This document shows, piece after piece, positions 1 to 8,703 of a DNA stretch of 64,000 nt (positions within the stretch are counted from its first letter, which is position 1; every line of letters starts with the position of its first letter). Below the pieces are notes generated by a model, which ran no database searches, had not been told where the DNA came from, and was given only the letters and a program-made list of their open reading frames with translations. The stretch spans positions 1,922,001 through 1,986,000 of the forward strand of contig JBGAFV010000001.1 of the NCBI GenBank assembly GCA_044227095.1. The letters run 5' to 3'. Made by a program: the position numbers and the translations under genes. The stretch comes from JACMLD01 sp044227095 (GTDB lineage: Bacteria > Bacteroidota > Bacteroidia > Chitinophagales > Chitinophagaceae).

Positions 1-597
1 GCAGAGCAGTTGCGTGACCAGGCTTTAAGCGTTACGGGTTTAATGAGCGATAAAATGTATGGCCCAAGTGTAATGCCTTACCAACCCGATGGTATATGGC
101 GTTCTCCCTATGATGGACTTAAATGGGAGTTGAGCAAGGGCGAAAATAAATACCGCCGTGCAGTGTACACATACTGGAAACGAACAGCTCCTTATCCTGC
201 TATGATGACGTTTGACGGTGTGGCCAGAGAAGTTTGTACGGCAAGGCGCATACGTACAAATACACCTTTGCAGGCATTAACTGGTCTTAATGATGAAGCT
301 ACGCTTGATATGGCCAGAAAGTTTGCATTAAAGTTGGAAGAGCTATTCCCTAAAAATCAGCAGCAACAAATTACTGTAGTGTATGAAAGGGCAACCGGCC
401 ATTCAATAGAAGCACCGGCACTTGCTACACTAACAAGGTTATATAGCGAAGCATTGAACAAATTCAATAACAATAAAGAAAACGCCTGCGAAATGGCTGG
501 CAGTTATATAAACGATGGTAACACTGCAGCAACTGCAGCAATGGTGGTGGTTATTAATACAGTATTGAATTTAGATGAAGTGATAACGAAGAATTGA
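1..597 (+). CDS. DUF1553 (PSD1 family) protein, C-terminal part
   Basis: The reading frame is open from base 1, so the gene begins outside the window and only about 198 C-terminal residues are visible. The segment with RRAVYTYWKRT, then FD.VAREVCTARRIRTNTPLQALTGLND, is the conserved end of DUF1553. This domain normally closes large secreted proteins that also carry a c-type cytochrome domain (PSCyt1), DUF1549 and sometimes a sugar-binding domain. The biochemical role of the family is not established; it is linked to polysaccharide breakdown in Planctomycetes and is also found in Bacteroidota. The DUF1501 gene 99 bp downstream is its standard partner, which supports the call. N-terminal domains cannot be judged from this window. 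Confidence 0.85.
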   Translation, partial: AEQLRDQALSVTGLMSDKMYGPSVMPYQPDGIWRSPYDGLKWELSKGENKYRRAVYTYWKRTAPYPAMMTFDGVAREVCTARRIRTNTPLQALTGLNDEATLDMARKFALKLEELFPKNQQQQITVVYERATGHSIEAPALATLTRLYSEALNKFNNNKENACEMAGSYINDGNTAATAAMVVVINTVLNLDEVITKN

Positions 598-602
598 GTT
601 AG

Positions 603-681
603 AACCACGGTGACACGCGGAACACAAAGAAACACAGTGATATTCTCAGTGTACCTCTGTGTTTTTAGTGCCTCCGTGGTT
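603..681. repeat. Imperfect inverted repeat (CCACGG...CCGTGG type)
   Basis: Left arm 603-638 and right arm 647-681 are imperfect reverse complements built from the words AACCACGG, ACACAAAGA and ACACAGTG. The end motif also appears, in opposite orientation, at 26078-26100 and 26251-26273 (GTGTTCCCCGTGTCTCTGTGG). It fills the gap between the DUF1553 and DUF1501 genes. It could fold in the mRNA or be a decayed mobile repeat. Confidence 0.6.
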
Positions 682-695
682 AAATAAAATATATT

Positions 696-2201
696 ATGAC
701 GCAGAAAGAATTAAATAATCAACGGTTACTGAAAGAAGCATCTAACGCTTACCTGCAGTTGCATACACGCCGTCATTTTTTAAAGGAAAGTGCAATGGGG
801 CTTGGTGCGTTGGCAATGGGGGCTTTGCTTGGTTGTGGCAACAGAAGCGGATCGGAGAATGCTGTTGTGTTTGATGCAGCGCACCCTTTGTTGCCAAAAA
901 CACCAATGTTTCCGGGAAGGGCAAAATCTGTTATCTATTTGCACATGGCCGGTGCACCTTCTCAATTGGAGTTGTTTGATTACAAGCCGGATTTAATGAA
1001 ACTCGACGGGCAGGACTGTCCGCAGTCTTTGCTTGAAGGAAAACGTTTTGCATTTATACGCGGTGTGCCCAAGATGCTTGGTCCGCAGGCAAATTTTAAA
1101 CAACGTGGCGAAAGTGGTTTATGGATAAGTGATAACCTTCCGCACCTTTGTTCCGTTGCCGATGAAATTACTTTATTAAAAGCAGTTACAACAGATCAGT
1201 TTAACCATGCGCCTGCGCAATTGCTGATGCATACTGGTACGCCACGTTTGGGCAGGCCAAGCATGGGCAGTTGGGTTACTTATGGATTGGGAACAGAAAA
1301 TCAAAACCTGCCAGGTTATGTAGTACTTACTTCCGGCGGAAAAAATCCTGATGCAGGAAAAAGTGTTTGGGGCAGCGGTTTTTTGCCAAGTGTTTACCAG
1401 GGCGTACAATGCAGAAGCGAAGGCGACCCGGTATTGTTTATAAATGATCCAAACGGAATGGATCGGGATTTAAGAAAAGCATCTATTGATGCTATTAATG
1501 AAGTAAATCAGCAGCAATACGAAGATTATAAAGACCCTGAAATTTTATCACGCATTGCGCAATATGAGATGGCGTATAAAATGCAGATCTCTGTTCCGGA
1601 AGTAATGAATATTAATGATGAGCCGCAATATATACATGATATGTATGGCACAAAACCAGGCAGCGGCAGCTTTGCGAATAATATTTTACTGGCTCGTAAA
1701 CTTGTAGAAAAAGGCGTTCGATTTGTACAGTTGTTCGATTGGGGATGGGATAGCCATGGAACAGGCGCCGGTGATGCAGTTGATATTGGTTTAATAAATA
1801 AATGCCGCCAGGTTGATAAAGCAATGACAGCATTGCTACTGGATTTAAAACAAAGGGGTATGTTGGAAGATACACTTGTGGTTTGGGGTGGAGAATTTGG
1901 CAGAACGCCAATGCAGGAAAACCGCGGCGGAAAGAAGATGCCGTTTAAAGGAAGGGATCATCACACGGAAGCTTTTACTATGTGGATGGCTGGGGGCGGA
2001 ATAAAAAAAGGATATACTTATGGCGAAACAGATGAAATTGGTTATGGTGCTGTAAGCGGTAAAACAACGCCGTTTGATATACAGGCCACCATTCTTAATC
2101 AATTGGGTTTTGATCATGAGAAATTTACTTACCAGTACCAGGGCAGGCCATTCAGACTGACTGATGTTGCAGGTAATGTGATTAATGATATAATTGCTTA
2201 G
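696..2201 (+). CDS. DUF1501 domain protein, Tat-type lipoprotein
   Basis: A 501-residue member of the DUF1501 family, which is related to the alkaline phosphatase/sulfatase superfamily but has no proven reaction. The N-terminus has a twin-arginine signal (R25-R26 in TRRHFLKE) followed by a hydrophobic stretch ending in LLGC, so Cys47 is a likely lipid attachment site. Family landmarks are the YLHMAGAPSQLELFDYKP segment, a VVWGGEFGRTP motif and GRDHH. DUF1501 genes typically follow DUF1553/PSCyt1 genes, and that is the order here. The two probably act together in the periplasm or at the outer membrane on a carbohydrate-derived substrate; that substrate is inferred, not seen. Confidence 0.88.
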   Translation: MTQKELNNQRLLKEASNAYLQLHTRRHFLKESAMGLGALAMGALLGCGNRSGSENAVVFDAAHPLLPKTPMFPGRAKSVIYLHMAGAPSQLELFDYKPDLMKLDGQDCPQSLLEGKRFAFIRGVPKMLGPQANFKQRGESGLWISDNLPHLCSVADEITLLKAVTTDQFNHAPAQLLMHTGTPRLGRPSMGSWVTYGLGTENQNLPGYVVLTSGGKNPDAGKSVWGSGFLPSVYQGVQCRSEGDPVLFINDPNGMDRDLRKASIDAINEVNQQQYEDYKDPEILSRIAQYEMAYKMQISVPEVMNINDEPQYIHDMYGTKPGSGSFANNILLARKLVEKGVRFVQLFDWGWDSHGTGAGDAVDIGLINKCRQVDKAMTALLLDLKQRGMLEDTLVVWGGEFGRTPMQENRGGKKMPFKGRDHHTEAFTMWMAGGGIKKGYTYGETDEIGYGAVSGKTTPFDIQATILNQLGFDHEKFTYQYQGRPFRLTDVAGNVINDIIA

Positions 2202-2206
2202 TTCTT

Positions 2207-2390
2207 TACCACATAGGCACAATAGGAATCATAAGGTACACAATAGTTAAGCACTATGTGAATCTATGTTTCTAATGATTCTATGTGTTGAAAAAAATGT
2301 ACCAGATAGATACAATAGGATCATAAGGGACACAATAGTTAAGGTCTATGTGAATCTATGTTTCTAATGATTCTATGTGGTGAAAATAGA
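2207..2390. repeat. Tandem pair of about 92-bp CTATGTG repeats
   Basis: Two nearly identical copies stand head to tail: 2207-2299 and 2300-2390. Both contain ACACAATAGTTAAG, then CTATGTGAATCTATG and TCTAATGATTCTATGTG. Each copy is itself an imperfect inverted repeat (CAATAGGAATCAT at one end, ATGATTCTATGTG at the other). The pair ends 2 bp before the start of the GxxExxY gene, so that gene and the repeat may travel together or the repeat may form its leader. Confidence 0.8.
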
Positions 2391-2392
2391 CC

Positions 2393-2833
2393 TTGAAACC
2401 ACAAAACCCTTATCCGGCAATGGTAACACAACGATATCTGGACGATCTATCCTATCAAATAATAGGTTGTGCAATTGAAGTACATAAACATTTAGGTCCG
2501 GGCTTACTGGAAAGTGTTTATGAAAAATGTTTCATACGAGAACTTGCTTTAAATTCAATAGAATTTAAGACGCAACTTTGGTTACCTGTGGCATACAAAG
2601 GCCTGGAGTTAGAAGCTGAATTGAGATTGGATGTTCTTATTGAAGATTGCATTTTGGTTGAATTAAAATCGATTGATGCGGTTTTACCAGTTCATCATGC
2701 CCAGGTATTGACATACATGAAATTGATGAATAAACCCAAGGGGATACTGATTAATTTTAATTGTACAAATATTTTTAGAGAAGGCCAGAAGACATTCGTA
2801 AATGAATTATATCGTGATCTTCCTGAAGTATAA
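2393..2833 (+). CDS. GxxExxY family protein
   Basis: A 146-residue protein with the diagnostic GPGLLESVYEKCF segment near residues 39-51, followed by the conserved LDVLIEDCILVELKS core. The pattern of Asp and Glu-x-Lys late in the fold resembles PD-(D/E)XK nucleases; the family's function is unknown, so a nuclease role is inference. The longest frame starts at a TTG at 2393; an ATG at 2420 would shorten the protein by nine residues and still keep the whole domain. The gene interrupts an otherwise catabolic cluster and lies against a tandem repeat, so it looks like a recent arrival. Confidence 0.88.
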   Translation: MKPQNPYPAMVTQRYLDDLSYQIIGCAIEVHKHLGPGLLESVYEKCFIRELALNSIEFKTQLWLPVAYKGLELEAELRLDVLIEDCILVELKSIDAVLPVHHAQVLTYMKLMNKPKGILINFNCTNIFREGQKTFVNELYRDLPEV

Positions 2834-2859
2834 ATTAGGTGTTGAAATAAAAACCAACC

Positions 2860-3792
2860 ATGCCAATCAACCGTAGAAAATTTTTAGGACTAACAGGTAC
2901 TGCCGGTACGGCCATGTTATTATCATCTTTAGACAGTATTGCAGCAAAACATAAACCTGCTTTTAAAACAAATGCAGGTTATGAATTAAAAGTGCTGGGC
3001 ACCAACTGGGGTTTTGCGGGTACTGTTGATGAGTTTTGTGCAAAAGCAAAAAAAGAAGGGTATGATGGGATAGAGATGTGGTGGCCGCTCAATAAAAAAG
3101 ATCAGGATAATTTGTTTGCAGCATTAAAAAAACACCAATTGGATGTAGGTTTTCTCTGCGGCGGATCTCAAAGTAATGCTGCAGAACACCTGGATGCGTT
3201 TAAAAAAATGATTGATGCTGCGGCAAACAATACTGTGCAGCGGCCTTTGTATATTAACTGTCATTCGGGCCGTGATTATTTTACTTACGATCAGAACAAA
3301 CTTTTTATAGATCACACAACGACGCTGGCCAAACAAACAGGTATTAGAATCTGTCATGAAACGCACCGTTCAAGAATGATGTTTGCTGCACATATCTGCC
3401 GTGGCTTTGTGGAGAAAATACCAGAACTGAAACTTACGTTTGATGTATCGCACTGGTGCAATGTGCATGAAACATTATTGCAGGATCAAAAAGAAACGCT
3501 TGATCTTGTATTGCAAAGAGTAGAACATATTCACGCACGCATTGGCCACCCCGAGGGACCGCAGGTAAATGATCCACGTGCACCCGAATGGGAAACAGCA
3601 GTAAAACAACATTTTGCCTGGTGGGATAAAGTAATTGAAAGAAAGAAAAAGAACGGCGAACGAATGACAATACTAACTGAGTTCGGCCCGCCGGATTATA
3701 TGCCAACGTTGCCTTACACACGGCAACCATTAGCAGATCAGTGGGCTATTAATGTGCATATGATGAAGTTGCTGAGGGAAAGGTATGCTTAA
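2860..3792 (+). CDS. Secreted sugar phosphate isomerase/epimerase (TIM barrel)
   Basis: A 310-residue protein of the xylose isomerase-like/AP endonuclease 2 TIM-barrel family. The N-terminus has an Arg-Arg signal (NRRKFLGLTG) and an Ala-rich cleavage region near residue 29, so it is exported. Conserved pieces are GYDGIEMWWPL, the CHETHRSR strand, LTFDVSHWCNVHE and ILTEFGPP, which place the usual acidic and histidine metal ligands. Members isomerise or epimerise sugars or inositol derivatives. Next to DUF1501/DUF1553 and glycosidase genes, it likely processes a sugar in the periplasm; the substrate cannot be told. Confidence 0.82.
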   Translation: MPINRRKFLGLTGTAGTAMLLSSLDSIAAKHKPAFKTNAGYELKVLGTNWGFAGTVDEFCAKAKKEGYDGIEMWWPLNKKDQDNLFAALKKHQLDVGFLCGGSQSNAAEHLDAFKKMIDAAANNTVQRPLYINCHSGRDYFTYDQNKLFIDHTTTLAKQTGIRICHETHRSRMMFAAHICRGFVEKIPELKLTFDVSHWCNVHETLLQDQKETLDLVLQRVEHIHARIGHPEGPQVNDPRAPEWETAVKQHFAWWDKVIERKKKNGERMTILTEFGPPDYMPTLPYTRQPLADQWAINVHMMKLLRERYA

Positions 3793-3827
3793 GATAGATC
3801 GTTAAAGCAAAGAAGTTACAAGTTACA

Positions 3828-3980
3828 AGCTGTTAGCCATTAGCTGTTAGTAATCTGTAGGGGAAGTTGATGTAATTATAGAGATTGCGAGTTATAAATA
3901 TTTTCTTTTGTAAATAAAACATACAGTTGTGCCGCAATGCTGGCAGCAAGTTTTTTGCTAACAGCTAATGGCTAACAGCT
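3828..3980. repeat. MITE-like element with perfect 23-bp inverted arms
   Basis: Bases 3828-3850 and 3958-3980 are exact reverse complements over 23 of 23 positions, separated by a 107-bp AT-rich loop. The arms are made of the words AGCTGTTAGC and CATTAGCTG. A second locus at 62310-62454 has arms with the same core but an unrelated loop. No ORF of note lies inside. The right arm ends 13 bp before the next start codon. Confidence 0.85.
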
Positions 3981-3993
3981 CACAGATTTTCTT

Positions 3994-5400
3994 ATGTCTC
4001 AATTCATCGGTCACTTACATCCTGTTCTTGTACATCTTCCCATCGGTATATTGCTGCTCGCTTGTTTTTTTCAGTTGGTTTCTGCTCGTGAAAAATATGT
4101 TCACCTGGAGCATGCCATCAGCATTACTTTATTATTGGGAATGCTTAGTGCTATTGCATCTTGCATTAGTGGTTATATACTTTCCAATAGCGGCGATTAT
4201 GATGGAGATCTTGTTGACAAACACCAATGGCTGGGTATAAGTGTTGCCGCAGTTTCTGTTATTTATTATTTTATGTACAGGTTTAAACCCATTAGCAGGT
4301 ATAAATGGGTGTTGCCTATGTTGCTTATTTTTTTAATTACGGTTACTGGTCATTTGGGTGGATCCCTTACGCATGGTAGCGATTACCTTACTGGTGCTTT
4401 TGAAAGCATTACTGCCGATACTGTTGCTGTAAGAAAACCAATACCTAATGTGCAGGAGGCGGTTGCTTATACAGATCTTGTTCAGCCTTTGTTGCATAAT
4501 AAATGTTATAGTTGTCATGGCCCTAATAAACAAAAGGGAAAGTTGAGAATGGATCAAACAGATTTGCTATTGAAAGGCGGGAAAGATGGAATTGTTCTTG
4601 AACCAGGCAAAGCCGATGAAAGCGAAATGATAAAAAGAATTTTGCTGGAAAAAGCAGATGAACATCATATGCCGCCTAAAGAAAAACCACAGTTAACAGA
4701 AAAGGAAATTGCATTGTTGCACTGGTGGATAGCAAGCGGCGCTTCCTTTACCAAAAAAACAAAGGAGATTGAACAAACAGAAAAAATAAAACCAATACTG
4801 GCATCTTTTCAAAATGCAGTTATAGAGAAAAAGGAAGTATCCGATGTTCCGGCGCAAGCAGTTGAAAAAGCAGACGATGCTGCTATTAAAAAATTGAAAG
4901 ACCTTGGTGTTGTAGTAGTGCCTGTTGCAATAAACAGCAATTATCTCTCTGTAAGTTTTGTTTCTTTTTCTGCTGCTTCAGATAAAGATGTGCAATTGTT
5001 GCTACCAATAAAAAAACAATTGGTGTGGCTAAAGCTTGGCGATACAAAAATTACTGATGCATCAACAAATGTGTTGGCGCAATGCAGCAATCTTACAAAA
5101 CTGCAACTTGATAGTACGGCCATTACAGATAAGGGCCTTGCAAATCTTTCGGCGCTTGCACAATTGCAATCATTAAATTTAGTAGGAACAAAAATTACAG
5201 CTACAGGACTAACTTCACTAAAAGATTTAAAAGCATTGCAATCTGTTTATGTATACAAATCAGCAGTGAAAGGAAGCGAACTCATCAGCATAAAAAAATA
5301 TTTTCCAAAAGTACATATTGATACGGGTGGCTATATTGTTCCGTTGTTTGAATCTGACACCAGTTTGGTAAAACCTCCAAAACAACCAGAAGCAAAATGA
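3994..5400 (+). CDS. DUF2231 membrane / cytochrome c / leucine-rich-repeat fusion
   Basis: A 468-residue protein with three parts. Residues about 8-125 hold four hydrophobic segments with the FIGHLHPVLVHLPIGI motif of DUF2231. Residues about 155-250 are a PSCyt1-type cytochrome c domain: CYSCH at 171-175 binds heme, and HHMPP downstream provides a likely axial Met. Residues about 300-455 form leucine-rich repeats (LAQCSNLTKLQLDSTAITDKG). The heme domain should face the periplasm. PSCyt1 domains accompany DUF1553 proteins, as at the start of this window, so electron transfer tied to the same pathway is plausible. The stop overlaps the next start by four bases (ATGA), so the two genes are probably translationally coupled. 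Confidence 0.88.
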   Translation: MSQFIGHLHPVLVHLPIGILLLACFFQLVSAREKYVHLEHAISITLLLGMLSAIASCISGYILSNSGDYDGDLVDKHQWLGISVAAVSVIYYFMYRFKPISRYKWVLPMLLIFLITVTGHLGGSLTHGSDYLTGAFESITADTVAVRKPIPNVQEAVAYTDLVQPLLHNKCYSCHGPNKQKGKLRMDQTDLLLKGGKDGIVLEPGKADESEMIKRILLEKADEHHMPPKEKPQLTEKEIALLHWWIASGASFTKKTKEIEQTEKIKPILASFQNAVIEKKEVSDVPAQAVEKADDAAIKKLKDLGVVVVPVAINSNYLSVSFVSFSAASDKDVQLLLPIKKQLVWLKLGDTKITDASTNVLAQCSNLTKLQLDSTAITDKGLANLSALAQLQSLNLVGTKITATGLTSLKDLKALQSVYVYKSAVKGSELISIKKYFPKVHIDTGGYIVPLFESDTSLVKPPKQPEAK

Positions 5401-7634
5401 TAAAATATTTTTTTTGTTGTTGTATTTTTTTTAGTGGAGTTGCAATAGCTCAACCTAAACCTGAACATAATCTTGTATTTGATTCATTGGCTACGCGATG
5501 GGATGAAGGCATTCCGCTGGGTAATGGATGGATGGGTGTACTTATCTGGAAAAAAGATAACAATATAAGGTTATCGCTTGACAGGGTTGATCTGTGGGAC
5601 GAACGCCCAATGCCTGGTATTGACAAGTTGAAATTTAGCTGGATAATAGATAAAGTAAAACTGAACCAGTACGATTCAGTACAAAGAATGGGGGATGAAC
5701 CTTATGAAAAATATCCTGCGCCAACAAAAATACCTGGAGCTGCATTGGAATTTGATTGCTCTTCTTTTGGAAAAATAATTTCTAACGAACTGGATATAGC
5801 CATAGGATTAAGCACCATCAAATTTAAAAATGGAGTTTCCTTTTTTAATTATGTACATGCATCAAAACAAGCAGGATATTTTGGTTTTGAAAACCTGCCC
5901 GATGCCAGCATCATTCCACAATTAATGGTTCCTGCATACAATAGCAGCAAAGCTGGCGGCACAGGCAATAGCGTAGAAGGGCAGGGGTTAGAAAGACTTG
6001 GTTATAAAAAAGGAACAGTTACAAAAACGGCTACTGCTATACGTTACCATCAGCCTACGTGGAATGGAAATTATTATGAAGTGCTGGTGCAATGGAAAAA
6101 ATTTTCTACTAATCATATAATAGGGCAGTGGACAATTTCTGTTAATAAGCCTGCCGTATTGCCCGAACTAAATACAGCAGCTAAAGAACCAACCGGTTGG
6201 GCATTGCACATTGCATGGTGGCAGGATTACTGGAACAGATCTTCAGTTTCATTACCAGATGCACAACTGGAGAAACAATATTATTTGGAAATGTATAAGT
6301 TTGGTTGTGTTGCACGCAGCAATACGCCGCCTATTTCTTTGCAGGCAATATGGACAGCAGACAATGGAAACCTGCCGCCGTGGAAAGGAGATTATCATCA
6401 TGATCTAAATACACAATTAAGTTATTGGCCTGGTTATACCGGCAATCATCTTGATCTTACTGCATCTTATACCAACTGGCTTTGGAAAATTAAAGACGTA
6501 AATAAAAAATGGACAAAACAATTTTTTGGAGTTGATGGATTGAATGTACCAGGCGTTACTACAATTTCTGGTAAAGAGATGGGCGGATGGGTGCAGTATT
6601 CGCTAAGCCCAACAACGTCCGCATGGTTAGCACAACACTTTTACTGGCAGTGGAAATATAGTATGGATGAAAAGTTTTTGAAAGAGAAAGCGTTGCCTTA
6701 TATTCTTGATGTAACTAAATTTATTATTGGGGTAAACAAAGAAGGTAGCATAGGAAATACGCTATTGAGTTCAAGCCCGGAATACCATGATAACTCTATT
6801 AATGCATGGTTTAAGTCGTACACTAATTACGATCTTGCTTTGCTTAAAAGCGCTGTGGCCAATTTTTGGTCGGTGAATGATCCAAAAAAAGGGGTAATTA
6901 AATTTAATACAGAAAGTGACAGGTTGAAATTTGATGCTAACGAAACTGGTCTCACTATTGCACCCGGTCAAAACCTTGATGAATCTCATCGTCATCATGC
7001 GCATTTGATGGCTATCTATCCATTAGGTTTGTTAAGTCCTGATGAAGCAGATCAAAAACAATTGATTAATAAATCGCTCCGCTGGCTAGAGACAATGGGT
7101 ACACGCAACTGGTGTGGTTATTCTTTTACCTGGGCGGCTTGTATTTATGCAAGAGCAAAAGAAGCAGACAACGCAGAAAAGATGCTGAAGATTTTTTCAT
7201 CTAACTTTTGTTCTTCCAATAGTTTTCATTTGAATGGCGATCAGAAAGGTGGGCAATATTCATCTTTTACTTACAGGCCATTTACATTAGAAGGTAATTT
7301 TGCATTTGCACAAGGTGTACATGAAATGCTGATTCAATCTTACAATGGGTACATTGAAATATTTCCGGCGGTTCCTTCTTCATGGAAAAATGTTGGTTTC
7401 AAAAATTTAAGAACTGAAGGCGCATTTCTTGTATCAGCAAAAAAAGAAAATGCTGTTATTGATCAGGTAATTGTTACTGCAGAACAAGGTGGTGAATTAA
7501 AACTAAAACTTCCTTTTAAAACATGGTTTGTAAGAGATTTTGACAGGCAACAAATACATAACAGCGACCAAAACATTGTTAGCGTACATTTGAAGAAAGG
7601 GCAAACTATTATTTTTAAAAACGGGTACGAGTAG
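5397..7634 (+). CDS. GH95-like glycoside hydrolase, secreted
   Basis: A 745-residue protein with a Sec signal peptide ending AIAQ near residue 19. The N-terminal WDEGIPLGNGWMGVLIW and LWDERP motifs match the GH95 N-terminal sandwich. The (alpha/alpha)6 catalytic region shows QAIWT, HDLNTQLSYW, SSSPEY and DESHRHHAHLMAIYPLG. By eye, Glu462 in SPEY fits the general acid and Asp528 the base partner of GH95; the first Asn of the usual Asn-x-Asn pair is Asp336 here, with Asn338 kept. GH95 enzymes release alpha-L-fucose or alpha-L-galactose, so the Asp may mean a different sugar. It overlaps the upstream gene by four bases. Confidence 0.8.
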   Translation: MIKYFFCCCIFFSGVAIAQPKPEHNLVFDSLATRWDEGIPLGNGWMGVLIWKKDNNIRLSLDRVDLWDERPMPGIDKLKFSWIIDKVKLNQYDSVQRMGDEPYEKYPAPTKIPGAALEFDCSSFGKIISNELDIAIGLSTIKFKNGVSFFNYVHASKQAGYFGFENLPDASIIPQLMVPAYNSSKAGGTGNSVEGQGLERLGYKKGTVTKTATAIRYHQPTWNGNYYEVLVQWKKFSTNHIIGQWTISVNKPAVLPELNTAAKEPTGWALHIAWWQDYWNRSSVSLPDAQLEKQYYLEMYKFGCVARSNTPPISLQAIWTADNGNLPPWKGDYHHDLNTQLSYWPGYTGNHLDLTASYTNWLWKIKDVNKKWTKQFFGVDGLNVPGVTTISGKEMGGWVQYSLSPTTSAWLAQHFYWQWKYSMDEKFLKEKALPYILDVTKFIIGVNKEGSIGNTLLSSSPEYHDNSINAWFKSYTNYDLALLKSAVANFWSVNDPKKGVIKFNTESDRLKFDANETGLTIAPGQNLDESHRHHAHLMAIYPLGLLSPDEADQKQLINKSLRWLETMGTRNWCGYSFTWAACIYARAKEADNAEKMLKIFSSNFCSSNSFHLNGDQKGGQYSSFTYRPFTLEGNFAFAQGVHEMLIQSYNGYIEIFPAVPSSWKNVGFKNLRTEGAFLVSAKKENAVIDQVIVTAEQGGELKLKLPFKTWFVRDFDRQQIHNSDQNIVSVHLKKGQTIIFKNGYE

Positions 7635-7641
7635 AATTAGG

Positions 7642-7768
7642 GATGTCTGATGTTATTATGGCTGATGGCTGATTTCTAAATTTCAATTTTATATCGAAAA
7701 AGCAATCTGATTTTTTTTTAAAAGTTGTTATAATAGAAGATATCAGACATTTTCACATCAGCCATCAG
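7642..7768. repeat. Intergenic inverted repeats (GGCTGATGGCTGAT words)
   Basis: CTGATGGCTGAT at 7662-7673 pairs with ATCAGCCATCAG at 7757-7768, and ATGTCTGAT at 7643-7651 pairs with ATCAGACAT at 7742-7750. The two pairings are in parallel order, so they cannot both form as one nested hairpin. A run of nine T bases (7712-7720) lies between. Confidence 0.5.
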
Positions 7769-7809
7769 AAATTTATTTGAATCTTTCCTATACAATAACT
7801 ACAAGAATT

Positions 7810-8628
7810 ATGAACAGACGCGACTTTATAAAATACACAACACCGGTAATTATATTACTGGCCAATGGAAAAATTATACAGGCCAGCGAAACCGATTCAT
7901 ACCAATGGCGCAAGCGCAAAATAAAATTGCGGTTTGCTGTGGCTTCAGACGGGCATTATGGCGAACCTAAAACTGAATACGAAAAGTATTTTGAAACAAT
8001 GGTAAACCGTGTTAATGAAGAACATGCCGCAAACCCTTTTGCTTTTTGTATGGTGAATGGTGATATTGTTCACAACGATAAAACATTGTACCCTGCTGCA
8101 AAAGCTGCATTGGATAAACTACAAACGCCTTACTATGTTAGCCAGGGCAATCATGATCATGTAACAGCAGATGAATGGAAAACTATCTGGAACATGCCCG
8201 TTAACCATGATTTCAGCATAAAGAAAAATTCTTTTTTAATAGGCACTACATCAGATGAAAAAGGAACCTACCTCTGTCCCGATGTAAAATGGATTGAAAG
8301 CAAATTGGAAGAACACAAACACCAGGATCACGTCTTTATCTTTCTGCACATCAATCCCGGCAAACAAACTGCTAATGCTGTAGATTGTCCTGAGTTGTTT
8401 GATGTACTGGCAAAATACAAAAATGTAAAAGCGGTTTTTAACGGCCATGATCACGACGAAGAAGGCATCAAAACAAAAAACAACATTCCTTTTATTTTTG
8501 ATGCGCATTTTGGCGGTAGTTGGGGAACGGCGTATCGCGGCTTCAGGGTAGTAGAACTAATGAAAGACAATTCTCTTGTGACGTATATTATGAACCCGTT
8601 GGAGAGGATTAATGATGCGGTTGTCTGA
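7810..8628 (+). CDS. Calcineurin-like metallophosphoesterase, exported
   Basis: A 272-residue metallophosphoesterase when started at the ATG at 7810, which places NRRDFIKYTTPV at the very N-terminus as a Tat-like signal; an in-frame ATG at 7777 would add eleven residues before it. Metal-binding motifs appear in order: ASDGHYGE, NGDIVH, QGNHDH, HINPGK and NGHDHDEEG. Such proteins hydrolyse phosphomonoesters or diesters in the periplasm; the substrate is unknown. It closes the block of exported catabolic genes and is convergent with the enoyl-CoA hydratase gene. Confidence 0.82.
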   Translation: MNRRDFIKYTTPVIILLANGKIIQASETDSYQWRKRKIKLRFAVASDGHYGEPKTEYEKYFETMVNRVNEEHAANPFAFCMVNGDIVHNDKTLYPAAKAALDKLQTPYYVSQGNHDHVTADEWKTIWNMPVNHDFSIKKNSFLIGTTSDEKGTYLCPDVKWIESKLEEHKHQDHVFIFLHINPGKQTANAVDCPELFDVLAKYKNVKAVFNGHDHDEEGIKTKNNIPFIFDAHFGGSWGTAYRGFRVVELMKDNSLVTYIMNPLERINDAVV

Positions 8629-8639
8629 ACCATTGCTGA

Positions 8640-8696
8640 TTTGCTGATTTTGAGATTTTTAAAATCCCGAAATCGATAAATCCCAAAATCAATCAA
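8640..8696. repeat. Inverted repeat between convergent genes
   Basis: TTTGCTGATTTTGAGATTT (8640-8658) and AAATCCCAAAATCAATCAA (8678-8696) pair imperfectly (15 of 19). It sits exactly between two converging genes, so it may act as a weak bidirectional terminator, but there is no GC-rich stem. Confidence 0.4.
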
Positions 8697-8703
8697 TAAA
8701 TTT

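Noticed and set aside
3968..4240. Open frame overlapping the DUF2231 fusion gene in another frame
   Set aside because: It is embedded in a gene with strong family motifs and has none of its own.
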